Shown: piece by piece, positions 25,091 through 36,894 of the stretch | How positions within the stretch are numbered: position 1 is the first letter of the stretch | Layout of the letters: every line of letters starts with the position of its first letter | NCBI GenBank assembly: GCA_022605405.1 | Contig: JABYQQ010000001.1 | Span: 2,294,001-2,358,000 of the forward strand | Reading direction: 5' to 3' | Source: Earliella scabrosa | Taxonomy: Eukaryota; Basidiomycota; Agaricomycetes; Polyporales; Polyporaceae | DNA: 64,000 nt | Notes under the pieces: model-generated | What the model saw: only the letters and a program-made list of their open reading frames with translations | Told to the model about the DNA's origin: nothing | Database searches by the model: none | Translations under genes and position numbers: made by a program

Positions 25091-25100
25091 CTATAAATAG
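25091..25100 (+). promoter_or_regulatory. TATA box, HECT-like gene
   Basis: CTATAAATAG is a near-ideal TATA box, 420 bp upstream of the proposed start at 25519. Transcription would begin around 25120-25135, leaving a long leader or 5' UTR introns. An ATG at 25105 lies only a few bases after the box, so it is probably upstream of the transcript start. Confidence 0.45.
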
Positions 25101-25518
25101 TGCAATGTCTGCCCACTCAACTCTATACCAGAGAATCCACTGTGTCCTTCCTGGCTGCAGATGTCGCAGCTGGATCCAGATCATTCCATCTCTTCAGGCT
25201 CCAGGTCAAGTCGTCAAGCATGTTCGTGCTCTGTTTGTACTTTATGTTCGCCGAGTTACAATTTTGCCTTGTAGATTCCTACCCTTCCTACCGATGTCTG
25301 TTCTTTCTGTAACCATGTATGGTTCCAGCATGGTGCCAATCCATCGCTGTTGGAGCCTGCCTTGCAGTCAGTCGCTCTTGAATATCTTCGTGGTGGATCG
25401 TCGTGCACTCTTTCGGCCTGTGGAGGCTTCCATCCTGTACGATAATGTTTGCGATTGATCTGCATGTCTCGCATTGATGTCTGCATAAATATAGGTTAAC
25501 CCTGTTGATGGGCAACCA

Positions 25519-28500
25519 ATGTGTCTGTGTGGACAGGCATTGGATCAACACATCCATGGGTATGTTTGTCCTCGCTGATGTTGCTGTCGCCTCGTTCTTA
25601 TATTCATCTCTCCCATAGCTATCCAAACCGACAGCCTGACCAGGGTATTATGGTTAACACACAGGTTCCTTCTGGCAATTACATATCTCAGTCCCATCTC
25701 GTCGCCTCTATGTCTGCTCCTGGTGTCCCTTCGTCTTCGGTCTCTTCGGTGTCGTCTATGTCCTCGGTCCCCTCTATGCCCTCCACTATGCCTTCCTCTA
25801 TGCCCTCCTCTATGTCCTCCTCGTTCTCTGCTATGCCCTATACATCTTCCATGCCCTCCCATTCCTCTATGTCGTCACTCACCCCTGCCGAACTACACCC
25901 GATGTCGAACATGTCCATCCCTCTCAGCCAAGTTAGTCCCATCACACCTTTCACCCAGCCTATTGCCACTGGCCACAATGTCGCACAACTTCGTGCTGCA
26001 AGTGCACGGAGAAACCTCCCTCAGCATGCAGGTGCCAATACCGTCGCCTTTCGTCCAGGCTCAGGCTCGCGAGGCCGCTCGTCATCTTCAGCTGGTCGCG
26101 CAGTAGTTGCGGCTTCAGTGACCAAGAAGACACTTATTATTCTCATCAATCCGATCTCGGTGCGGTTGAGTGTATGCGTATATTCAGCTTTCTCCTCACG
26201 ATGACATTGATCTGCAGGATGCCCCGGACATCAACAAGTCGCATGGCATACTGCCTGCTCTCAATGTCTCTTTGATGCAGCAGGATGTTGCTCGATTCGT
26301 AGAGCTTCTCCAGCACCATAATCTCGCTTTCACAGTTGAGGTTACCTGTGACCTTCGTGATCCGCTCTCTGACGATGTCAATTTGCACATCACCAACCAT
26401 CTCACGGCACATCGCCTCGTCTTACCACAAGGTCCATCTTCGGACAGCTCCTCTCTTACTGCCTTCCATTCTCGCCGCTGGATCGTTATGGAGAAGAGTC
26501 GTGCAACGGACGGTCGTTTCAAGCTCAAGTATGCCAGTTCGCTTGAGGAGAACGAGTTCCACCTTTCGTGGGTGCGCGTCCATGGTCTCAAGTTAGCCCA
26601 GCCCCCAGATGCATATGTTCTTGTTGTCGGTGCGCACGATGTGCTTGTGAGATCCAGCGAGATACTGAACTCTAGTGCCAGGTCCACGATATGGAGATAT
26701 GAGCATCCCACCTCCCCCTGCAGCTGAGCCAAGCTGTTCGTGCCACACAGTCGCACACTTCTGTGGGGCATTCCGACTCTTGCGCCCATTCATCGTCTTC
26801 ACAAAGAAGAAACTTCAGGTTCAGGACGAATGGTTCGAGTGCCAGCAGTCGCGGTGTCCAAGGTGTCCTCTCTGTGGAAACGAGGGGCCGAATCGTCCTA
26901 CAACTCCACCACACGTTCCTTCTACATCCCGCATACATCCTCGCTCACCTCAAAGTCCTGACCAAGCAGTCAAGCGGGTGCGAACAGAGACTGAGTCGAG
27001 CCGACCTCAACTTCCCTCTCTCGTTCTCCCTTCCGAGAACACATCCCATTCGGCGTCATCCTCTTTGACTCCAGCATTTGGCAACATCAATCTCGAAGTT
27101 TCACAGGGTCTCTATCATGCAGCGCCAGAGTCCGATGGTGATACCTCCCCTGATGGTACCATTCCATCCATTGGTGGAGTTCTGGCAAGCCATTCGCTAA
27201 CTGATGCTGACCTGCGAGGGTTGCCTGGAAGTGCGATGTCGTCTGGTCGTGCTTCGCACTCTCTCCCACCGGCTGCGACGTTCTCGTTGTCGTCCTCGCC
27301 TGTCGTCGGACACGTGCCGAGTCCGACTGCCGGGTCGATGTCGTCTGGTCGCCCTTCGCACTCTCTCCCACCGGCCGCGACGTTCTCGTCGTCGTCCTCG
27401 CCTGTCGTCGGACACGTGCCGAGTCCGACGGCCGGGTCGATGTCGTCTGGTCGCCCTTCGCACTCTCTCCCACCGGCCGCGACGTTCTCGTCGTCGTCCT
27501 CGCCTGTCGTCGGACACGTGCCGAGTCCGACGGCCGGGTCGATGTCGTCTGGTCGCCCTTCGCACTCTCTCCCACCGGCCGCGACGTTCTCGTCGTCGTC
27601 CTCGCCTGTCGTCGGACACATGCCGAGTCCGACGGCCGGGTCGATGTCGTCTGGTCGCCCTTCGCACTCTCTCCCACCAGCCGCGACGTTCTCGTCGTCG
27701 TCCTCGCCTGTCGTCGGACACGTGCCGAGTCCGACGGCCGGGTCGATGTCGTCTGGTCGCCCTTCGCACTCTCTCCCACTGGCCGCGACGTTCTCGTCGC
27801 CGTCCTCGCCTGTCGTCGGACATGTGCCGAGTACGACTGCCGGGTCGATGTCGTCTGGTCGCCCTTCGCACACTCTCCCACCGACCGTGCCCTTTGCGTC
27901 CTCGTCGTCGCCTGTCGCCGGACATGTGCCGAGTCCGACTGTTGGATCGATGTCATCGGCCCCTGTGCATGTGACCGTGCTTCCTGCATCTGCTACAGGT
28001 CTAATGTCTGAACTATCGATGTGGTACGAGCAGATGGAGGGAGGCCGGACCCCTCACCAGACTATCACCCTAAAGGCCGATAGTCTTGAGCAGCTTGGTG
28101 AAGTGCTTCTCTCATACCTTCTTCATCTACACCGCCCAAATGTGCAAGGTGCCAAGGCATGGAATCGACCTCAGGGTGTTCGCCAGTTTACCAAGTTCTC
28201 GATCAAGAACTATACAACGTCTTCGGCCCGGTTCTACGGAGCGTACGTTGGCATTGTTATGCAATTGTTGATGTATTGACCGAGAGTGTAGAGGTGTTGC
28301 TGTTGGTCAAGGGCCAGGTCGGGCTGGACATCTCCATGCTCTCAGTCAGATGACATGTGATCCTGCCTTCTGGATTGAGCGGCTCGGAGGTGGTCAGTCC
28401 ATGCCAGTATTCCTCGACGATACAGTTACCAACTCTCAGCGCACTGCTACATGGGAGGCTTTCGGTGCATTGTGTGGAATCCACCTTGCAGTGCACGGTT

Positions 28501-29835
28501 TGGGTCCTGTTCCTGTCTCGCCTTTTCTCATTCTACTGGCACTTCTCTCCCTGTTCGGACCAGACACCAATCTCCGCTTCGGCTACCTCGAGGACGTACC
28601 AGCATCACTGCGTGGCTCGGTGCCCCAGTTCGTCTCGGATGTTGTCAGCCCGATTGTCGATCTGTCCGTGTTGGCTGCTCTTGACAAAGATCTTGCTACA
28701 TCTCTCGCACCCTGGATCGAGCTGCCCTGGGACGAACCCATTCCTTCATTCCACAACCACGAGCATCCTGCAAGACAGTTTGTCATTATGGTTTTGGAGA
28801 AGAATGTAAGTCATACATCGCTGCCATCCAGGGCATAACAGTTGTCGCTGCTATACTAATATTTCACCAGATCGCTGAGGTCGCCAGTTCACGTGCGACT
28901 GCGACTGGTCCCGAAACACACAAAGCATGGCTGTTCGAAGCATTCTTCAAGATCGTCTTTGAGAAGACGGCGAGTATGCTCGGTAGTCGAGAGTTTCTTG
29001 CATTCTGCAAGGGACTCAATGTGCCAGTCAGCTGGGAAGACAGTTCAGGAAGGGTGCGAAGTGGATCGCTGATTCAGGTGAGTCCACATATTACTCCCTA
29101 TCTACAACCAAGCTGAGCAGTACGGCCAGAGTATTCATTCAGTGGTTCCCGATCGCAGCAGTCTGCCCCGACTGGTGATCGCAATGTTCAATCGGCGTGT
29201 TTCCGATCCTGCCGACTTCATCAAGAAGTATGTCATCTTCCACCGCACAAGCAAGAAGGGAGATTCTGCTTCTTCTCTTGATCCAGACAAGCTCAAGGCT
29301 CGGCGGGCCGCTGAGAAGCTCTTCGCAAGGAGGCTGATGCGTTACTTGCATGGGTGTGGCCATCCGAACCACCGCTTGCTGCGAGACAGTGGTCTGGTCT
29401 CGGACGACATGTTTATTGCAGAGGTATGGTCTTGTTGTACCCTGGATACACAAGCAGTAACTGACGACTAGGGCAATTGCTCAAGGCCTCTTCGCAAACC
29501 ACTCGGATTGAGCTACTGCTTCGGGCAGTCACCGATGCAGATCTCCTTCCAGTCGACCCGACTTGGGCCATCCACGTAAGATGTTGCTTTCTAATGTGTG
29601 TATCGCTCTCTCTCACATATGTATTGGTCAGTTTGCCTTTCCTATGAGGGCTCGTGAGCCCAATGGTGCTTTTCTGGGCATACACACCTGCACGAACAAC
29701 ATCGACGTCTTTCTCACAGAGGAGTTGTATGAGCTGCTCAGGGTCGCACCAGCGTCTGACAGCCATGCTACTCGGTTTGATGTGGCAGTTCACTCTATGC
29801 TACTGAGGTCAGGGATGGACTACAACGAGGTGTAG
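25519..29835 (+). CDS. HECT-type E3 ubiquitin ligase-like passenger protein
   Basis: Nine exons join in frame (25519-25559, 25619-26159, 26218-26629, 26724-28242, 28292-28805, 28871-29077, 29121-29423, 29486-29575, 29632-29835), about 1276 residues. The N terminus is Ser/Met-rich low complexity. A folded segment follows (DAPDINKSHGILPALNVSL ... RRWIVMEKS), then a Cys-rich patch (CSCHTVAHFCG, CQQSRCPRCPLC) that may bind zinc. Next come seven 34-residue repeats, and then a HECT-like domain from GAGVAVGQGPGRAGHLHAL through FGALCGIHLAVHGLGPVPVSP. The C-lobe ends FLGIHTCTNNIDVFL, where HTC aligns with the catalytic cysteine of HECT ligases. The start and first exon are the least certain part. HECT-like proteins carried by transposons may act on host or transposase proteins, but that role is inference. 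Confidence 0.68.
27236..27949 (+). repeat. Seven-copy 102-bp coding minisatellite
   Basis: Seven direct repeats of 102 bp encode 34-residue units reading SMSSGRPSHSLPPAATF then a Ser run and PVVGHVPSPTAG. The middle copies are almost identical at DNA level and the outer copies have diverged, the usual pattern of slippage or unequal exchange. The repeat creates long open frames on the opposite strand that are not genes. Confidence 0.95.
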
Positions 29836-30114
29836 TTGGTGGCTGCACAATCGCATAACTCGCCACAGTAAATTCGCCACAGTACTACACTTGAATGGGG
29901 ATTGTAAGATATACCTATAGCTGGGAGCATGTATTCCATGATTTGAATGTGACGCTGGCAGCACGTTCTACAACATATATACTGTGATGTCTTCGAGGGC
30001 AAGGACATGCGAGTGTGGACATTCCAGTCCTCGAATATGTCACTGCAACTGTGACACAGTCACACTCTCTTGTCGGAAATCTCGCCGATCGCAACTCATC
30101 TCGTCTGCACCATC

Positions 30115-31420
30115 ATGTCCTCTCAAGACGAAAGCAGTCCTCGCACTACAGCAGGATCACCAATGCTTGCTAGCTCAGGTGCTCACATCTTGCAAACTGG
30201 CCAAATAGGCTGGATTACACTAACTTTGCTGTGCAGATTCCGAAACAGATTCACTGTCGGCATCGTCGCGTTCATCCAACATTTCGCAAGCAGATCTGCA
30301 GACTGTGTATCAGGATTTCCTCGTTCTCACCGGACTTCCTGCCAGTATTGAATCGCCGGAGCCTGCAGCATTCAATACTGCCATTGACAATAATGAGAGT
30401 ACGAACTTCATGGTGGGTTACCTTGGCACAGATAGAAAGCACAGTTCGTCCATCGGTACTGACTGGGCTAACTAGACACAGCACGATCCTCTCTTTCTCG
30501 ACACACCTGCTTCCTATGGTGTTGCTACAGACATCCAGGTCACACAGCAGACTACACGTCCCTCAACTCCTGTGGTTGACAACGAGCCAAGTGGACCTCC
30601 GGGTATCCCCCACTCTGACTCTCTCGGTCTCATCGGAATGCCGCCCGAACATTTTTATGGTGGTCAAATAGAGGTCTGTTTCTTCTATGTGAAGCACTCT
30701 TTGCATGGATTTATCATGTGCAAGCAGACACTGAGTCGCGAGAATACACCCGCCCTGCCAGCCACCCCAGCCCCCATGCAACCCCCTCCCCCTGCTGCTG
30801 CTGCCATTGTGTGTGTGTCCTCTATATGCATTTTTCATTCGCTGAAATTGTGTCTAGACACCCTTCACAATTCTCGAGCGTACCTTCGCCCTTGAGCGTG
30901 TGCAATACGACAGCTTTCGCAACAAGGGCTACGAAACAGGATATGCTCAGTGGCTTCAGATCCGCCTCATGGAACAAATTCTGAACAACATTGGTATCTC
31001 CTTGCACCACCCGCAACCAGCCGTCTTCCATGGCTGTACAGTTACCGACAAGGATGTGCTGGCATGGTTGGGTCATCCACGGGCTCAGAAGACATACAAT
31101 AACTGGCGCACGTGGTACAAGCTGGCCTGTGGAGCACTGCGGTCCCTCGCAGCACAGGAACACACTCTCCCTCGTACTCCCGAAGAAGAGCGCTTGTTTC
31201 AAATCCTGCAGCGATGGAACCAGCACGACCTCCTCCCAGCTGCCCAGGGGCTCCCAGTCGCCGCAGAGACTAACTGGGCATACTTAGCAGTCACAGCGAA
31301 AGCATCGCACATCGGCGATATGTGCAAGGCTCTCAAGAAGAAGGCTCCATATTCGCAGGTGCGTACTCCATGCTAAATCTCACAGCTTCAGCTTATATTC
31401 GCTGCCAGACATGGGGTTAG
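30115..31420 (+). CDS. Unrecognised passenger protein of the mobile element
   Basis: Five exons join in frame (30115-30178, 30237-30412, 30476-30673, 30858-31358, 31409-31420) into about 316 residues. The N-terminal third is acidic and Ser/Thr-rich (MSSQDESSPRTTAGSP, DSETDSLSASSRSSN) and looks disordered. The C-terminal half from FTILERTFALERVQYDSFRN is a probable helical domain rich in Trp and Tyr (GYAQWLQIRLMEQILNNIG, KTYNNWRTWYKLACG, RWNQHDLLP). It ends SQTWG. Reading through the last intron instead would stop at 31376. I do not recognise the family. Its position between the HECT-like and oxygenase-like genes, on the same strand, suggests an element-encoded accessory protein. Confidence 0.6.
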
Positions 31421-31789
31421 AATGCCGAGTATTAAAGAGATGTGAGTGTGCCACAATGTTGACACTGCACACAGCTAATCCAGGCTCTCTCAAGAGAAAA
31501 CAAGTGGCAGACAGACATTTAAATGTACATTATAGCAGTTGCGATGCATCGTCAACACCGAGATTTGCCCAACATTGCACGACGGTTCTTCCCGCACAAA
31601 CTCATCGTCGTGCCCATGTTCATTCCAAGCTCGTAATCTACTAGTACAGCTGTCAGTGCTGTCAGTGCTCATACTGCAGGCCAAGCTCGTAAACGCCAGC
31701 AACTCAGGGTGGAGAACAGCGAGTCGTCCTGTTGCCATGGCCGAGTCCCGACTGCCAGTGGTCATGGTGCTGTCTGAGTAGCGGTGTCA

Positions 31790-32640
31790 GACTGCAGCCT
31801 GGGCGACGAGAGCACGTCGCCGTCGACAAGAGCACAGCGTCGGGGTCGGGCGCGAGTGATCGTGGTCAGGCGCGAGTGGTCGTGGTCGGGCGCGAGTGGT
31901 CGTGATCGAGAGCAAGTGGTCGTGGTCGAGAGCAAGTGGTCGTCGTGTCCGCCAGCGAGTTCTTGGGTTCGCCGGCAAGTCTCGGTGTCGGCCTGGGCGA
32001 TGAGAGCACGTCGTCGTGGTCGTGGTCGAGAGCGAGTGGTCGTGGTCGAGCGAGTCGTTGTGGTCGAACGACTCGTGGACCAGAGCAGGCGGCCGTGGAC
32101 GAAAGCGAGTCGTCCTGTGCTCGTACTACAGGTATCGCACCCCACGGGTCGTCATGTCCGGCAGCGAGTGGGCACCCGTGGGTCCTCGTGCACAGCAGCG
32201 AACCCTCGTGAACCAATGACAGTCGTCGTGGACAGCGGCGGGTCGTTGGGGCCCCCTGTCAAGTTGTTGTTTCCGCTGTCGGGATCTCGTGTCCGCTGTG
32301 GAGTTCTCGAGTGCGCGCACGAGCTGTCTCTCGTGTACGCCTGTCAGTGGCCGTGTCCAGCTGTGGGTCCTCGTGAACGGCAGCGAGTCGTCGTGGACCA
32401 GTGCAAGTCGTCGAGTTGTCGTGTCCGCGGTCGAGTTGTCGTGGCCGCCGCCAAGATCTCGTGTCCGCCGGTGAGTCGCAGGGTCCGACTGCAGCCTGGT
32501 CGACGAGAGCGCGTCGTCGGTGACACGTGCACGTCGTCGTGGTCGCGAGCGACTGAGCGTGGTCGCGAGCGAGTCGTCCTGGTCGGACGACTCGTGGATG
32601 GGAGCGAGTGGCCGTGGATAGTCCACGGCGCCGCTTGAGG
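31790..32640. repeat. GTCGTGG-type degenerate simple repeat
   Basis: The plus strand repeats words such as GTCGTGGTCG, GAGAGCAAGTGGTCGT and GCGAGTCGTC with irregular spacing over about 850 bp. Motifs recur without a fixed period. It shades into the palindromic units that follow, which have similar GTCGTC/GCGAGTCGTC spacers. Confidence 0.7.
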
Positions 32641-32759
32641 GCGCCTTACCCGGGTCGTGGCTGGGGCTCGGCGTCGTGGAGTGTTTGGGCGGGTTGCTAC
32701 AGGCCGGGCTCGTGGTGGACGCCGGGGGGCGACGCCGTGGTGGCGACGTGGTGGTGGTG

Positions 32760-35700
32760 AGGTGGTGGCCTGTAAGAACATGCGTCAGCATGCATGGTAC
32801 GCAGGATATGCGAGACGTGAGAGTCACGGGCGAGGGGGCAGGACGACGGGCGGGTGGAGAACCCACGGCGCACGAGAGGCGGCGCCGCGCTGCAGGCGGC
32901 ACAGCGCCAGCGCGACCGCCGTCTGCAGGCGGGTCTCCTTCTTCGCGCGCCGCCCGTCCTGCTACACGAGCGGTTCGCACAGCTGGACGGGCAGCTGGGC
33001 GACTCGCCCCTGCCGCTCTTTGGCCAGAACGAGCGGCAGGTGAAGAAGCAAAGGGTGCGGCAGGCGGTGGGTGCTTTAGCGCCCACCGGCACGCACACAC
33101 AGGCTGCCTGGCAGCCGCTTTCCTTCTTCGCCCGCCGCTCGTTCACGCAAACGAGCGGCGTGGGCAACTCGTACAGCTGTTGGGCGAGCTGTACGAGCTG
33201 CGAAGCGACGCGTGAGGGAAGGGGAGCGCTCTTGAAGCGCGAAAGGGGGAGCAGCGGGGAGGAGAGGGGAGGAGGTGAAAATTTTTTTTCACTCGCCTGC
33301 TCTGCTGGGCTTCGTGTAGAGGCTGCGGGTCCTGGCTGGCTCGACGGCGTCTGCGCATGTGCTGGCTCGACGTCGTGTGCGCGTGGTCGTAGAGTGCTCG
33401 CAGACCTCTGCGAGACGACGGGTGGGGCGTCATCGTGGTGGCGACAAGCGGTGGAGCGGTGGAGCGAGCCGACATGGGCGAGTGCAAACGGTCGGGCACA
33501 GCTGTCCGAAGGTGGGTCAGCATGGACACTACGCAGGAGTGCGAGACGAAGGAAGGACGGGCGAGTGTGCAGGGGCAGGACGAGGGGCGGGTGGAGAAGC
33601 AATGGCGGGCGCGCTAGCCCGATCGCCGTCTGCAGGCGGGTCTCCTTCTTCGCGCGCCGCCCGTTCTGCCCCACGAGCGGTTCGTACAGCTGCACGGGCA
33701 GCTGCACGACTCGCCCACGCCCCTCGTTCTGGCAAACGAGCGGCGGGCGAAGAAGGAAACGGGGCGGCAGGCGGTGGACGCTTTGGCGCCCAACCGGACA
33801 CGCGCAGACGCCTCCTGCCGCACCCTTTCCTTCTTCGCCCGCCGCTCGTTCGGGCAAACGAACGGCGTGGGCAGCTCGTACAGCGGCCGGGGCAGCTGTA
33901 CGAGCCGCCCACGCAAGTATATGGAGGACGGGGCGCTCTTGAAGCGCGATAGGGGGAGGAGAGGGGAGGGAGGTGGAAACATTTTTTCACTCACCTCCTC
34001 TGCTGGGCTGCGTGTTGGACACCGCAGGCGTCGCCGGTGTGGCGAGACGGTCCTCGTGCTGGGGCCCCGGCTGGTCGTGGGGCGCTCGTGCAGTCCTCGC
34101 AGACTCTCTATCTGCGAGGCGTCGGGTCGTCGAGGACCCGTGCACGACTGCGAGTCGTCCAGTCGTCGTGCCATCGTGCACGACTGCGCGTCGTCGCGTC
34201 TCCGTGGCCTCGTGCACGGCTGCGATTGTGCAGGCGGGGATCGTGGTGGACGCCGGAGGCGACGCGATGCGGCTGTAAGAGCGTGTGTCAGCCCCATCTG
34301 TACACAGGAGAGGCGAGAGGAGAGAGGCACGGGCGGGGGTCCAGGGGCAGGACGACGGGCGGGGGGAGAAGGCACGGCGCACGAGAGGCGGCGCCGCGCT
34401 GCAGGCTGCTGTCCTTCCTCGCGCGCCGCCCCTTCTGCTACACGAGCGGTTCGTACAGCTGGATGGGCAGCTGGCCGACTCGCTCCCGCCGCTCTTTTGC
34501 CAGAACGAGCGGCAGGGGAAGAAGGAAAGGCGGCGGCAGGAGGCGGCAGCGCGTGTGCGCTTGGGCGCTAAACCCGCCCCGGCCTGCTGCACACTTTCCT
34601 TCTTCACCTACCGCCCGTTCTGGCGAACAAGCGGCGTGGGCAGCTCGTACAGCGGCCGGGGTAGCTGTACGAGCTGGCCCGGCAGGCATATGGGGGACGG
34701 GGCGCTCTTGAAGCGCGAAAGGGGGAGGTGAGGGGAGGGAGGTGAAAAAATTTTTCACTGACCTCCTCGGCTGGGCTTCGTGTAGACGCAGCCCAGTTCT
34801 TGCGGGCTGCAGGCGGTTTTTGGACGCCGGAGGCGTCGCCGAGGTGGCGACACGAGTTGGGCCGTGAATCTGTCAAGCTATGTGTCAGTATAGAATGTCC
34901 GCCGGAGATGGGAGAGTAGAGTACAAAGGGTGCGAGAAGATGCAGCGGCGCACGGGAGAGGGCGAGGCGGACGCGCGCACGAGCGAAGCGTCGATGACAC
35001 CGCGGAGAGCGCGTCGCCGTCTCTCGTGCGCGGTGCGTCTGCTCCCAAGCGTCCCTCGAAATAAAGAGCGGCGTGGGCTGCTCGTACAGCTCGCCTCGTG
35101 CGAGCTGTACGCACTGCCCACGCCGCTCTTTATTTCGCGACCTGCCAAGCGAGGGCCGCTGTTGAAGCGCGAGAGGGAGAGGGAACTCGGGGAGAGTGGT
35201 AAAAGTATTTACTCACCTGCTGGCACCTCTCCTGGCCTAGGTCGTCGAGGCCCCGTGCACGGCTGCGAGTCGTCCGGTCGTCGAGGCCCCGTGCCCGACT
35301 GCGAGTCGTCCGTCGTCGTGGCCTCGTGCACGGCTGCGCGTCGTCGGGTCTCCATGGCCTCGTGCACGACTGCCATTCTGCAGGAGGGGATGGTGGTGGA
35401 TGCCGGAGGCGCGATGGGGCTGTAAGAGCATGTGTCAGCACCGAATGTACGCAGGAGGAGCGGGACGAGAGAGGCACGGGGGACGGTCCAGGTGCAGGAC
35501 GACGGGCGGGGGGAGAACCCACGGCGCACGAGAGGCGGCGCCGCGCTGCAGGCGGCACAGCGCTAGCGCGCACGCCGTCTGCAGCGTGCTCTCCTTCTTC
35601 GCGCGCCGCCCGTTCTGCTCCACGAGCGGTTCGTACAGCTGCCGGGGCAGCTGTACGAGCTGCCCACGCCGCTCGTTTGCCAGAACGAGCGGCGGGCGAA

Positions 35701-36400
35701 GAAGGAAAGTTTGGGGCAGGCGGTGGGTGCTTTAGCGCCCACCGCTACGCACGCACAAGCTGCCTGGCAGCTGCTTTCCTTCTTCGTCCGCCGCTCGTTC
35801 TGGCAAACGAGCGGCGTGGGCAGCTCGTACAGCTGTCGAGCGAGCCGTACGAGCTGCCAAGGGACGCGTGAGGGAAGGGGAGCGCTCTTGAAGCGCGAAA
35901 GGGGGTGGAGCGGGGAGGGAGGAGAAAAAAACTTTTTACTCACCTGTTTGCTAGGTGGCACCTCTGCTGGCCTTGGTCGGTAGCGAGCACGCTGCCTCGT
36001 CGAGGCGTGCTCGACGTCGTCGCCGCTGCGGAACGGGCGGCGGCGTGGAATTGCCTGGCCTCGTCTCTGGGCTGCGAGTCGCGGACTTGCTTGACTCAGG
36101 GCGGGTGGTGGACGTCGCGGTTGGGCGCATGCCCCGGCGGCAGACACCGGCGCCATCCGGGTCGTCGTGGGCCGCGAATGGAGTGCAATGCACTGGACGA
36201 GTGTCAGCTCCGAAAGTGACAGAGAGAGAAAAGAGGACGGATGGCGGGGCGAGCGGTGTTCGGACCGAACGACGGGCGGGTGAAGAAGCAACGGCGCACG
36301 GCAGACGGCGAGGCGCTGCGACACTGTGTCTCATGCGCCGTTGCTTCTTCAACCAGAGCTGGTGGCCGCGCGGGGAGGGTAACACAAAGGGGGCACGGCT
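32760..36400. repeat. Tandem array of palindrome-rich units (about 4 full, 2 partial)
   Basis: Units begin near 32765, 33510, 34275, 34875 (partial), 35420 and 36195 (partial). Each begins with a GTGTCAGC/ACGCAGGAG-like box, then GACGGGCGGG and GCGGCGCCGCGCTGCAGG. Next come two large hairpins made of CCTTCTTCGCGCGCCGC and GAGCGGCGGGCGAAGAAGG arms, with an inner GTACAGCTGC/GCAGCTGTAC palindrome. The unit then has CGCTCTTGAAGCGCGA and an A/T tract such as AAAATTTTTTTT, followed by CACTCACCTC. Spacers between units carry GCACGGCTGCGAGTCGTCC repeats. The clearest hairpin is 35591-35707. I cannot tell whether these act in RNA or DNA. Confidence 0.8.
36282..36350. repeat. Perfect 17-bp inverted repeat
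   Basis: The arm at 36282-36298 (GAAGAAGCAACGGCGCA) is exactly reverse-complementary to 36334-36350, with a 35-bp loop. It is the hairpin of the last, partial unit of the palindromic array and shares the GAAGAAG arm start with the other units. Confidence 0.9.
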
Positions 36401-36853
36401 CACCTATGTACGAGCCGCCATCGCTGCCGTCCTCAAGCCCGTCTTCCAGTCTGAAGTGCGGGCGGCCAAAGTCGATCGCTTTCTTGATAAACATGCAGTT
36501 GAGACATCCAGGTAGTACTATGACCGACACTCTGCGCGAGGCGCAGTGCCGCAAGTCGTCGTGGGGTCTGAGACCACCACTGCGCAGGCAACAGGTCGGA
36601 TGAAGTACATACACATGGCTGTTCAAGAAGCAACAGGAGACAAAAGGCGCCCGAACCACAGTTCGGGACCAAACATGGACAAATAAATGCCCGCTGGCAT
36701 GCTTGATGTCTGCCCTCTCTTCTCTTGCATCCACGAAGAGCACGAAAGCTCGGTGAGTGTACCTAGAGAGATCTTATTGTAGCCGAACTTATTCATCTTG
36801 TGTGCACCATGCCAATAGCTCTGTTATCAGCATGTAGGGACCACACACATAAG

Positions 36854-36860
36854 TATAAAT
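36854..36860 (+). promoter_or_regulatory. TATA box, oxygenase-like gene
   Basis: TATAAAT lies 35 bp before the ATG at 36895. The spacing is short but workable for a compact leader. Confidence 0.45.
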
Positions 36861-36894
36861 GTTTGTTCTAAACATGTTCATCTAGACGAGCAAT

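Larger units (their letters stand above)
31421..36894. other. Long non-coding repeat field inside the mobile element
   Basis: No gene is supported across these 5.4 kb. From 31790 to 32640 the DNA is an imperfect simple repeat built on GTCGTGGTCG and GAGCGAGTGGTCGTG words. From about 32760 to 36400 it is a chain of GC-rich palindromic units. Many overlapping open frames exist in all six frames because stop codons are rare at this base composition. They show low-complexity Arg/Ala/Ser/Pro translations with no domain. The last 500 bp lead into the promoter of the oxygenase-like gene. Confidence 0.7.

Noticed and set aside
27087..27989. Long minus-strand and alternate plus-strand frames (242-300 codons) across the 102-bp repeats
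   Set aside because: They exist only because a 102-bp unit (a multiple of three) with no stop in several frames is repeated. The translations are repetitive Arg/Thr or Asp/Gly strings, and the plus-strand frame joins a spliced HECT-like gene.
32126..36324. Many overlapping open frames of 100-390 codons in the GC-rich repeat field
   Set aside because: Stop codons are rare at this base composition. The frames overlap on both strands, follow the palindromic units and show no domain.
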